The notes under the pieces: model-generated | Databases searched by the model: none | The model's input: only the letters and a program-made list of their open reading frames with translations | Told to the model about the DNA's origin: nothing | Assembly: GCF_964355755.1 (NCBI RefSeq) | Contig: NC_092676.1 | Location: 20,566,288-20,630,287, forward strand | Source: Antedon mediterranea | Lineage: Eukaryota; Echinodermata; Crinoidea; Comatulida; Antedonidae | Reading direction: 5' to 3' | DNA: 64,000 nt | In this document: positions 34,201-47,400 of the stretch, piece by piece | How positions within the stretch are numbered: the first letter of the stretch is position 1 | How the letters are laid out: each line of letters begins with the position of its first letter | Position numbers and translations under genes: made by a program

Positions 34201-37200
34201 GTATTCCCAAGCCATAGCTAGGTTTGTACAGTAACTGTTCAAAGTAATAGTCTAAACTCACATACATGTATGCTACAGTAGTTCTCTGATGTATATTTAA
34301 TATTCAGTCCAGATATCTAATTACAAATCAATTAGAAAAATATTATTATAAAATCTTTGAAAGGTTGCAGAACAAAAACCATTGCATAATACTAAATTAT
34401 GTAATGAGCACAATAATGCAACATAGATTAAATAGCAAACACACATGTTAGAATTACTGAAACTAATTTTATACTATTATACTATACATTGTCTTTTGTT
34501 TAGATGAATGGCAAACTAAGCAACCCTGTTTTCTCGATGTATGGTAATCTGGGTAACTTGTGGAATGCTGCAGCAGTCTCATTCACAGCAAGTTCAACAT
34601 TCCAAGTGTACTTTGAGGCAATTGTTGCTGATGGGCCTAAGGGTGATATTGCCATTGACGATGTTGATATCTTTCAGGGTACATGCTCCACACAAGGTAA
34701 GCAATTAAAAAAGAGTGCATTAAAAAAAGAAGATTATTAAAATTACCAGAGTCCACTATTGGGATTACTGTAGTTAAAGAATACAGTCGACTCTCACAAA
34801 ATCAGATTTTCTTTCCCAAAGGGTGTCAAATTATATTCTAGAGTTAAAAACACCTTCAGAATACCATAAGAACTGGCATTCATGTATGTTTCTCTTAGAA
34901 AGATGTATTGTGCCCTCCCATCCCCCCCACACCTGCATGAAAAATGAAAATTAATATAAAAAAAAGATCAAATTTTAAATAACTATTATGTGACATGAAA
35001 CTAATGAGTACAAATTAATATTTTCTAGGCGAGTGTGACTTTGAAAACTATGACTTGTGTACATGGGTAAATAGCAGGAGCGGAGATGATTTTGATTGGT
35101 CACTTGGAAATGGTGGTACTGTCAGTAGTGGGACTGGACCAAGTGTTGACCACACAAAAGGCACTCCACAAGGTATGGCCATAGCGGCATTTTTGTTTGT
35201 ATGTGTGTGTTTTATTATGCAGTTAATAGTTGAAAAGCATTTAGAATTGTAAAAATATCATCAAGCTTATCACATTCTTTCCTTTTAGGTATTTATCTCT
35301 TCATTGAATCTTCTTCACCAAGAAAACTTGATGACTCCGCACAACTATACAGTCAGCCTTTCTCTCCAACATCCTCATCAGGCAGATGTCTTAAATTCTG
35401 GTACCACATGAATGGCGGGAACATTGGAAAGCTGCGTGTCTATCAGAAATTGTTACCAGAATCAATTAACCCTCAACTAATATGGGAATATGGAAATGAT
35501 GATGGGGACCAGTGGTTGCAAGGCCAAGTGCCTATTGTTAGTTCTTTCAACTACATGGTAAGCTTTTAATTACAGTACATGGCAATCTGAGGTTTTTGTA
35601 TTATTATCAGTACATGTTTGTAAGTCTACATTAAAAGAGATTCAGTATAACTTTGTCAGCCTGTGTTTTCTAAATAGATCATTTTGGAAGGATTGGTTGG
35701 TTCTGGTTACCTTGGTGATATTGCCCTTGATGACATCACATTCTCTGATTCAGCTTGTGGCAGTAAGTATTCAAAACTAAGAACAATAAAGGTTCTTCAA
35801 TTTATATTCTTACCTTCCGTCATATAAATATCTTTTCATATGTTTTTTTTTATAGTTTTACCATCTGGAGCTACTCCACCAGGAATACCAATTGTAACCC
35901 CAACACCTGGTCCAACATTTGCACCACCAACGTTTTACACAAGTCCTGTTGACTGCGACTTTGATACCGACATTTGTGCATGGACTCAGGTCCAAACTGA
36001 TGTATTTGATTGGACAAGAGCACGAGGAAATACTGCCTCTGATTCGACAGGGCCACGGTTTGATCACACAACTGGAAGTAAGTTAACTATTGCAGTATTA
36101 CCATTAATTAGAAGAAATAGATTACAAAAGGTTACAACAATTTTTATAAATAACAACATTATTATATTTCAAGCTTCCTAGACTTTCTGCATTCTCACTC
36201 CTGAGGACGATCAAAGCATGTTGATCAAAACGGCGATAAACTCAAAAGTTCTTTTCAGAACTACTATATGTGGTGTACCGCAAAACTTTATATCATCATT
36301 ATTTATTTATTATTTTCAGAGGGATACTATATGTACATAGAAACATCTAGTCCAAGACTGCCTGGAGAAAATGCCCAACTAAGCAGCTTAAGCATTGCGT
36401 CAGGCAGCAAGTGTTTCCGTTTCTGGTACCACATGTATGGACAACATGTTGACACTCTTAACGTATACATACAGGCTGGACCATCACTGCCGAGCCCAAC
36501 TTGGAGCAAAACAGGAGCTCAGGGTGATATCTGGCTTGAGGGTCAGGTCACAATTTCAACATCTAGTAGTTATTTGGTAGGTAATCATTTTATGGAATTA
36601 ATAAGTTTGTATATTTGAGAAAACCTAAAGGAAATAACAGTATAAAAGTGACTCCAAATAGCGAGAGGAAAAAATGTATTGATTTTAAAATTGTAGTATT
36701 GAGAAAGCTTTTGGCAACTTATGTATTCATTAATTATTTATTGATTGTTTATTTCTTACTTTTTCTTTCTTTACAGATTGTAATTGAAGGTATCAGAGGA
36801 AGTAACTTTTACGGTGACATCGCAATTGACGACCTTCTTCTGCTTGATGGCACTTGTCCTCCAAGTGAGATTTTAAATATTAATGTATTATACGTTCTGT
36901 TCTTGTATTATGTAAAACCAAAACATATTATAGTACAATCAATGGAAATGGAAAATGGTTAGCAGACTGAGAAACCCTAGTTACCTGCCAGAATGGTGAG
37001 AGGTTATGAGGTCAATCAGATGTGTGTGTGTGTGTTTCTTTATTGTTAGCAGGATTATTCAAAAAGTTATTGCCCGATTTTAAAGGATGGTTTCATAGCT
37101 GTATCATGGAAACATGTGATTAAATTGCCATATGCCTAGATGGAGATTTGCGCTCTCTGAATGCCCTTATAGTTTATCATTTGTCTTTCTTCATTCTTAG

Positions 37201-40200
37201 TTGTTGCTACGCTAGCTCCAACAGCCTTGCCATTCTCTGTAACCTGTGACTTTGAGTCTGAACTCTTATGTGGATTCCGTCAGAGTGCTGGTGATGATTT
37301 TGATTGGACCAGAGGCTATGGTGCAACAACTTCAACAGATACAGGTCCAGCCAACGATCACACTTATGGAACTGGATATGGTACGTTTGTGAGAATCATA
37401 TCTGTACTACCTATGTTATTATTCTAGAATGGACACCCATTCTAGAATACTCAAAGAAAAATGGAGTAGTTATAAGGTCACTGTAAGGTCTACTGAAAAA
37501 AGAAGATACACCAACTACTGTAGCAACAAACAAGCTGGCATAGATATTTTTAGTTTAAAGGCCAGGTGCGGGCACAAAATTTCTATTGATCATACATTCC
37601 AATAATCATCGATCTATAGTTTCCCCTATGTTTCATCATTTTTGTGATTTTATTTGTGTTACACAAGCTTGTTGAAAAAAAGCACTTTCTTATCAGTGGG
37701 GGGATAGTTCAAATTACACAGTAAAATCTCTATTCTTTTGTACACAAATTATGTAAGTAGAGAGGCATTTTAAAAAGCTATGAAAACTAATTGGTGTGGT
37801 AAAAAATGTTATCGGATGACTAAATATAGGTAATATAACTTGAATATTACATTTCTGGTATTTTTATTCAACTTCAGATTTTTATTTTCATGCTATAGCA
37901 AAAATTATCCACTGTATATCCACCATCTTTTTTCACCTTCTTGGGAGTCACCAGACATGTTATTACATTAGGTTAACTACCTAACTACTGAAAAAAAGTC
38001 TTTCTGGTTTTTATGGAAGAATTTTGCCAACTTTTGTATTTGACCATATTAAAGGAAATTCATGTTTTTTCGTCTTGATTTCTGTTACAAATATTTGATT
38101 TATGTACAATTAACCAGATATTATATTTAAAATTCATGCCTGTACCTGAGCTTTAAGTGATCTTAAATATGCTTTACTAAACAAATGTCGTTTTGTTTTA
38201 ATATTATTTCAGGCCATTACATGTACATAGAAACATCAACACCAAGAACAAATGGTGACGTAGCTCAGCTATACTCACCTACTTACAAGGCCAGAGCAGG
38301 CAGTGTTTGCCTGGAGTTCTGGTACCATATGTATGGGCCTAACATTGGTTCTCTGAATATCTACCAACAAAAGAATGGTATCGTCTCATCAGTCCTCTGG
38401 TCGAAGTCATCCAATGAAGGGATTATATGGAACATAGATCAATTGAGTCTTACGGCTGATGCAGACTTTCAAGTGGTATTTGAAGGAATTACAGGGAATG
38501 GTGCAAGAGGTGATATTGCGATCGATGATGTTACTATCAGAGAGGGCGCTTGTCCAAATTCAGGTTAGTTATAGTACAGTTGGAGCAATGCATTTTTGCC
38601 TTTAGTTAACAAACCTCGTTAGTGTAGAAGTAATAGCATTTATACAATTTCATCGGGAAGGTTTTTTTTTTGTAAATCCAAAACAATCACAATTGTGGGA
38701 GGCACGACTCAAAATATTGGAATTTGTTTAATACAGAAGCAGAAATATTTTCAGAGTTTCTGGTTTTAATAAGTTTGGTTTCTTAGACTGTTACACTTGC
38801 TTATTCTTTTTTGTAAAGGGTCATGTGACTTTGAAGATGGTATGTGTACATGGGGTAATGTGAATGGTTACAGTGCTGATACCATTGAATGGATAGAAGG
38901 AAGCGGTTCAACTGATACCATATACACTGGTCCAAGTGTAGACCACACTTTTGGTGCCAATGGTAAGTATGAAATGAAACTATACATGCTTTGTTTTAAC
39001 TGTTTTCTCATTGCATTATTACATGACCGTACTATAATACTATTTTTTTCCGTTTTGACAATTGTTTTCACTATTGAGTGTTGTGACAGTTCTTTTTGAG
39101 AGAGGGCGATACACATCGGAACATTTCCACATCACGGTTAAATGCAATAACCTGTTTTATGTTCCTATAAATCACTGTGTGCTAAAGAAAGATTTTTAGT
39201 CCCAACCATATTTTCAGTAAACTATAAACTATTCTTTTTATTTTGCTATTTTTCAGGAACATACTTGTTTGTAGATGCAACAGGTCGTTACCCTGGTGAC
39301 CGTGCATATTTAATGAGTAAATCATTTGATGCAACTACCACTGATACATGCTTCCATTTCTGGTACCACATGTATGGCATCTCAGCTGGCAAACTAATAG
39401 TTGAACTCGATTACTGGGATGGACAGGTTTTCCAATCTGAAACCAAGTGGGAAATTCACAGTAACCAAGGTGATCAGTGGCTGATGGCTCAGGTCAAGAT
39501 TGAGTCTTCTTTTCAACATAAAGTAAGCTTATTTCTGATCACTTACCTGGATAAATTGATTATTGTCATTTTCTGAACAAAGTATTTTTTTGTACAAAGT
39601 TCAGTAACATGCATTCAGAGCAAGTAAAAGTAATACTACTTCTATCACTGACCACAGACCATGACCAACCTTGAATCTATATAGGGTAGTGAGTGTCTAT
39701 AAAGCTCTGTCTACACTATCAAACTTTATGTTTGGGTTAGGACATATATTTGGACAGGATGACTTCATATCACTACCATATTTGGGCAGATCACACTAGT
39801 TTTAATTAGTGAAGACAGAGCTTAAGACTTTGTTTATTGATTAATGTCTTTGTCAGATTGTAATAATAGCAGAAGTTGGAAATGGCAACGCAGGTGATAT
39901 TGCTATCGATGACTTGGTACTTGATGGAGCGAGTCCATGTGCAGTGATTCCACAGATTGCAGCGCCTGTTACACCTGCACCACCTGTTACCGTCAAAACT
40001 ACTGTGAATGCTGGTACTGTAGGTAAGATGACTAAAGACCTGATGTGTAGACTTAATGCAAGCAAAAATATTTTAATCTCAACGATTATAAGCAACGTCT
40101 TAGTTAAGTCGAAGATGCTCTCCAGATGGAATGCCATCCTGAGATGAGTAGTAGTAATTTTGTTTATTTTATTTATTTCATTTATATGTAATTTACTTTC

Positions 40201-41404
40201 TATGGACCAGAGTTTCCGAAATAAAAGATTGAATGAATGAATGAATTACAATTATTAACACTGTAAGCCTGCACTTATACTACCTTATATGTCCAAGTAG
40301 GATAATCCCATCATAAATATAACCCCATTTGGGCTAAATTCAGAAACAAGGCTTAGTTATTAAATCCATTGTTAATTCAATCCAGGTATTAACCTGACCC
40401 TGATTTTTGGCAAATTACGTACCCAGGCCTCCATGCTGAACTGTTTTAATTGATCAAAGGTTGCCTTTGGTCCACCACAGTCGTTCCTGTGGCTCATGAA
40501 TGTAATGAGCTTATGTGCTTGTCAAAGAACGCACTCTTCGAAAAGAGTAGAGGTCATCTCCCAGTTTACTGCTCAATTTACCACCAGAAAGACCCAGAAA
40601 CAAGTCTAAGGACCAAATATATATATATCATGTTCCGAATATGAGCACTGTTTCTATAATTTACAGTATGATTTATATATAATTTACACAGTGCTACGCA
40701 ACATCATTGATTTACATATACACAATATTATTTTAAAAACCGTTGCGAATTAAAGTTGGAATTTATTCTGACTTGTTAAGCCTCCACTGATTGTGAGGGC
40801 GTTTGTTGTATGAGAGAATGTATCTGGTGGGTGAAAATCTGTGATAACACCATACATGGCTCTGTGGTCTAGTGGTATGATACTCGCCCTGTAAGCGAGA
40901 GGTTGCAGGTTCGAATCCCGCCAGAGACATTTTTTCATATAACTAAAAAATACGGAACTTTCGCCAATGAGCTATGCTCGACGCGATTATGAGATCATGT
41001 TCCGAATATGAGCACTGTTTCTATAATTTACAGTATGATTTATATATAATTTACACAGTGCTACGCAACATCATTGATTTACATATACACAATATTATTT
41101 AAAAAACCGTTGCGAATTAAAGTTGGAATTTATTCTGACTTGTTAAGCCTCCACTGATTGTGAGAGCGTTTGTTGTATGAGAGAATGTATCTGGTGGGTG
41201 AAAATCTGTGATAACACCATACATGGCTCTGTGGTCTAGTGGTATGATACTCGCCCTGTAAGCGAGAGGTTGCAGGTTCGAATCCCGCCAGAGACATTTT
41301 TTCATATAACTAAAAAATACGGAACTTTCGCCAATGAGCTATGCTCGACGCGATTATGAGATCATGTTCCGAATATGAGCACTGTTTCTATAATTTACAG
41401 TATG

Positions 41405-41444
<40 letters not shown>

Positions 41445-44400
41445 TATAAGCAGAAGGTCCGGGTTCTCGGTTGGGGCAACTTTTTCTCATTCTCACAGAT
41501 TTCCTCATCTTATCGTTTCAAATTAATTAAATTTCAGTTCAGAATTACAGTAATATTCTTTGCCTTTTGTGTTTATATACAGTATAAGAATGATAAAAAA
41601 AAACATTACACTCAACACTGAATTAAAACTACAGTGCATGAAATGATTACATTTTGTTTGTTGTATCACTTATTTTGCAGCTCCAAGCTTGATTGACTGT
41701 GATTTTGAATTAGGTATATGTGGTTACACACAGCTAAAGACTGATGATTTTGACTGGACAAGACAGAAAGGTAGCACAGCCTCTTCTCAAACAGGACCAT
41801 CCACTGATCATACAACTGGAAGTAAGTACAAAAAGAGAACTGCAATAATTTATCAACATTCAACATGACAATAGCAAGCTTTTGAATTGCAATCACCATT
41901 AGGATGCTCTCCTCATCCAAATCCTTATAGCACAGGTTGCATATTGTATTTTAGATTCAGACGATGCCAAATACAGTAGATCGTAGGTCTTATGTTGTTG
42001 CAAGTTGTTAACACTATTCACAGTCTGGTCTCTGTGCTCTTATGCCTAAATTATTATTATAAGGTAAAACTTTATAAAAAAAAAACCTGATCTAAAATCC
42101 AGCCACTGATAACCACATCATTTTTTCAGTAATTTTCCTTTGGTGTAATACAATTTTATCTTGTTTTGTTTTTCTTATTCTTATTCTTTTTATTGCCAAA
42201 TATAAAATACATGAAAAACACGACATACAAAAAAAAAACAATAGAACCAACTGAGTGAGCTGGCATGGGACACAAAAGCGAACCTAATCACTATGACTTA
42301 AAGCCTGTGTTCCCCACTCACCCAGTTTCACAAGCAATGATTATATTTGTTTCATTTTTTAGTTGGATACTATATCTACATTGAGACCTCATCACCTCGC
42401 CTTTTGGGCGACAAAGCTCTAATCTCTACACCTTCCATGACAATTACCTCAAAGAGATGCCTTAACTTTTGGTACCACATGTATGGCTCAACTGTAGATA
42501 CTCTGAATGTATACTTCCAAAAGTTTGGCCAACTTGGTACACCAATTTGGACTAAATCACAAACACAGGGTGACCAATGGCTTGAAGCCCTTGTAGATGT
42601 ACCAGATGGAGGGTTTGAAGAGGTGGTATTTGAGGGTATTCGTGGTAAGACAAAACTTTATCTTTTTTATAAAGGACTGTCTACACTATCAAACTTTATG
42701 CGACAAAAAACTGTGATGTGCCCAAATATGGTAGTGATATGACATCATCATGTCCATATATGAGCACATCACATTTTTTTGTCACATAAAGTTTGATAGT
42801 GTAAGCAGAGCTTTATACTTTTATTTATTTACTTCTGTTTTTTATATGTTATATGTATTTGCCAGTAGAGGAAGTATTTCCACTCTGAAAATAAGTAGAC
42901 AAATAAAGAATTGTTATTATACTGTAATTGCTATTGCACGACACGAATTGTATTGGGCAGGTTTTTACATTTTAAAGTTATTAGCCATTTTGATACAATA
43001 TGATGACCACAATTTATGCTGTGTTATACAAGATATCCATACACATGGGGTATCAAAATGACCGGAATTGTAGTGGAAAGTTTTAAATTACGGGATGCCA
43101 TTATATAAATCTGTATTCTAATCTATCAACTTACAAAATAATAAATTATGCTTAAGGTTCAAGTTATTTTGGTGACATCGCATTGGATGACATAGTCCTC
43201 TTAGATGGTGACTGTAACAGCAATACAGGACCCCCTGCAATTGGTAATTCTGACTGCACGTTTGAAGACACTGCCATGTGTGGTTGGTCTAACATTGCTG
43301 GTGATAACTTCAATTGGATCCGTCAGACTGGCTCTACATCTAGTACTAGCACAGGACCTCAGAATGATCACACATATGGGACCAATAAAGGTTTGTTTTC
43401 TTTATATGAGGCATAGTTTATTGACTGGTATATCTTTATTCAAAAATGAAAACAACAAATTTACAAAAAATTCATAAAATATAGCAGCATAGTTTGATTC
43501 CAAATTGAAGTATGTTTAATTACAAATAACTAAAAGAAAAATAACGTGTAAATAAAACAAGTCTGAGGTCATTCTCAAACTCAATTGAAGATTCCAAGGA
43601 CTATAATCCTTCACGAAGCTTAAAAATGTCCCCATTGTTCAGTTGAAATGTCATTCCATTTTATTTATAGTTATTTTGATTCCTCTGTTCAAACATTATC
43701 ATAAGAGTACTGTGTACTACAAGAAGAAGTTGATATTTATTACTTGTATCCATAGTATTGCAAATTTTCACTTGCAGTACAGGATATTATGTTCCAATCA
43801 TATTATGTATCTTATTAGAGGAAAAATGGCAAAATCAGCACTGTGGTCATGTTACAAGAGATGTCAAAACAAAATAGATTATCTAAAAAAACTCCTAGAA
43901 TGTAGGAAACCTTTTGCCATTTTTCCCCTGACTTTATTACTCCATGGATAAAAACATTATTAGATGAACATCATGACTCAACTTGTTGATCTTTATTGAA
44001 TTATCATCAAACTGATAATAACCATATTAAACAATTAGCCTTAAACAATTAAGGTTCTAAAGTAAAAAAACAAAAGGAAGCTGATAAAAAGGCAAGCAAA
44101 GAAACGGCATATAAACAATTAGATCATGCATGCTTGGATGTCTCAAGTCACAATTTGTGGTGAATTGCCAAACCCTCTTTTATTATGAAATAAAGTCATG
44201 AGCTGCCTATTACTTTATATCCTTATCTCCATGTAGGTTACTATGTTTATATTGAGACATCTTCACCACGTGTGAAAGGGGACAATGCCTTGTTGCAGTC
44301 ACTATTGAATGCCCAGACCACTAGCGAGTGTCTGGAGTTTTACTATCACATGTATGGCACCAGTATTGGCACTTTGAACCTGTTCTACAAGACAGCTAGT

Positions 44401-47400
44401 GGTGGTATGGGAACTCCTGTGTGGAGTCTTAGCACAGATCAGGGAAACAGTTGGCGTGGTGCAAGAGTTAATGTATTCACTACTGAAGATTTCCAGGTAT
44501 CAAATCATTACTCCATGATCAAATCTTTTTACTTTTTACTATATACTCAGTGACAAGGTAAACCAATGACAGAGAAAGGGAAATGGTCAGAGACTACAAA
44601 GTGGTGAACTTTCCATCTTGCACTGTGACTGTATTTTATTATAATTTTACTGAGGCCTGGGGAAGATCCTGCCTATGACATGATAATACTTTTCAACACA
44701 TGCAAAAGGTTGTGTGTGATAAGTGTGTCTTGAAAATCTGGTCTAGATTGCTGTTTTGTAACATGATAAATAATGTTTGTGATGCCCAACATTTTTTTCC
44801 AGATTGTATTTGAAGGAATTGTAGGCAGTAGTTATACTGGTGATATTGCAGTTGATGACGTCAAACTTCTTGGCTACAGCTGTCCAGATCCAAGCCATTG
44901 CGATTTTGAATCTGGTTTCTGTGCCTGGTCTAATGACGTAGCTGATGATTTTGATTGGATTAAAGGGACTGGTAGTACATCTTCTATTGGTACTGGGCCA
45001 GCTACTGACCATACTACTGCAACAGATAAAGGTACTAAACCTACACATCATTTTGGTTGTAAAGTATCCTGTTGTAGATGTTTGTACCACTGTCTACATT
45101 ATTATCAGATATCGTCTCATTCAATATTAACCTGATTTTATTAGTGTGTGATTTGTTTTTCGCTTTGTACAGTATTTTAACATTTATATTTTATTATGAT
45201 TGTATTATGATTTTTGTGTGCTTTTTAAACATTTTTATGAATCTTTGTATACCACAACCATAGGGATATTTTAGTTTTCACTACTATAGTTCACTATAAT
45301 ATCTCTATGCCACAACCAAATAAATTTCCCCATGGATAATAAAGTTTATTGAATTGAATTCTCAATTCTTAATATGTTAAACTATCATGGAATAAAAAAA
45401 AAGATTAGTACCTCAAAGTACGGCATTCAAACCTCAACATATTTAGTTCTCTAGAAAAATAATAATTTATTTTTATTTGATTTTAGGAAGCTACATGTAC
45501 ATTGATGCAAGCAGTACGGTAGAGAACAGCACAGCACGTCTTAACAGTGAACTGATCCCAGCAACAGCTTCAAACGGACGTTGTTTCCATTTCTGGTACC
45601 ACATGTATGGTGTTGATATTGGTAAACTTCAGGTGGTACTTACTGATGGGAAAACGGAGACCCTGCTATGGGACCTGTCAAATAACCAAGGCAACCAGTG
45701 GTGGGATGCATCTATCGGGGTTCACTATGCAAATCAATTTAGGGTGAGTTGCTTTGGATTATAAATTATAATTAAAATTTATCTGTATATAAAACTTATA
45801 TAAAACTTGTATAGTCATCCTGTTTATATAATATACTGTATGTATAAATACCAAGGCAAATTACTGAAAATATGACAATACTGTGGGTATCAGTGGCTGG
45901 ATCTCAATGGAGATACAAAAAAAATAAGTATAAAGCTAACTTAAAACGATAACTTAAAACAGCCAGAAAAATTATAAGAGCTTTCCGGCAACACTAGCCC
46001 TTCATCAGTGCAAGTGATATATATGTATCTGTGTTTTTATTGGTAGGTTCCCATTGCTGATCATATCAAAAAAGGTTCTAAAGCTCTGACCAATAAATGT
46101 GATGCCATATATGGAAATGGTGATGTCATATCACTGCCATATTTGGGCATACCACACTATTCTATCTAGTTTGATAGTTTAGAATATTCATCTGTTAGCA
46201 CTGAATGGTACTGAGCAAGGGAGACCAGCAAAAAATTCTTTATCACTTTATTCAGTATCATTTAGTTTATCTTGTTTAAAAAGCAATTAGAAAGAAATTA
46301 GTGTTCTAAATTTATTTATCTTATTCATAGTTGATTTTATAAATAATTTATTTTCAGATGGTGTTTGTTGCTGTAAGGGGAAGTGGGTATAGTGGTGATA
46401 TAGCCATTGATGATGTCACATTCACTGTAGGTGTCTGCGGTGGTCACCCATCTAATGCCGTACAGCCTGGATTCACTACTCTAGCACCAACACAAGGTTC
46501 TACAATTAAGCCTGTGCCCACTCCACGTAAGATAATTCAGTTTGTGAAGATTTATTTAAAGCTCTGTCTACACTATCAAACTGTATGTGATGTGCCCGTA
46601 TATGTACACAAGGATGTCATATCACTGCCATATTTGAGCACATCACACTTTGCACATCACTAATTTGATAGTGTAGACAGTGCTTTATCTTTGAATGAAT
46701 GGCTGATTTTTATAAGCACTTAAATCCAACACAAAATTAAGTTAATGAAGATTAAAGATTACACAAGGAGTTTCTGTATGAATTTTATAGCTAGTCACAC
46801 AATTAGGTAGGCGATAACAGGCTTTTGTTTGTAGGCTTCAAAATTTAAGAATATTTGCCTCATTTGGATGATCAATCTTCAATTTGATTTAATTGGCAAT
46901 ATTTATATTATAATTCAATTCATCTTTCTTACTCATTGAAAATGTAAAAAATGTATAGGTTTATTTATATTTACTTTATTAGCAATTGCAGAAAAGGTAA
47001 CTTTAAATTGTTGTATATTCTTAGCCCCTGGTCCAGTTGACTGTGATTTTGAGAGTGGTGGAATATGTAACACATGGACCCAAGCTAATGATGATGACTT
47101 TGATTGGACATTTGGAACTGGGTCTACAGCAACTATTGATACTGGTCCAGCTTTTGACCACACTCTTGGAACAGGTAAAATGTCACCTGATTTTGAAGGT
47201 TATGTACAATACATCTTTATACTGTATGGACATTCAGTTCTTTAATAAATAAACTTAATTGGATGTGGTTGACATACACACAGGAGAAAAATGATGAGAT
47301 TCACATTTCACTAAACAATGTATTTGTATTTCTGTATTTCTTTAATTGCTAAAAAAAACCATTGAGACTTATCATTGTTGTACTCGTTCATTGCAGTGGT

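Larger units (their letters stand above)
40628..41408. repeat. 367-bp tandem duplication carrying a tRNA
   Basis: Two near-identical 367-bp units start at 40628 and 40995. A partial third starts at 41362 and runs into a TA microsatellite. Each full unit begins TCATGTTCCGAATATGAGC and contains one complete tRNA-like gene. The whole block is in the C9/A10 intron of the MAM gene. Confidence 0.9.

Noticed and set aside
40750-41305. Two identical 62-residue minus-strand ORFs ([22 protein letters not shown])
   Set aside because: Antisense reading of the duplicated tRNA and its flanks within the 367-bp repeat. Identity reflects DNA duplication, not selection on protein.
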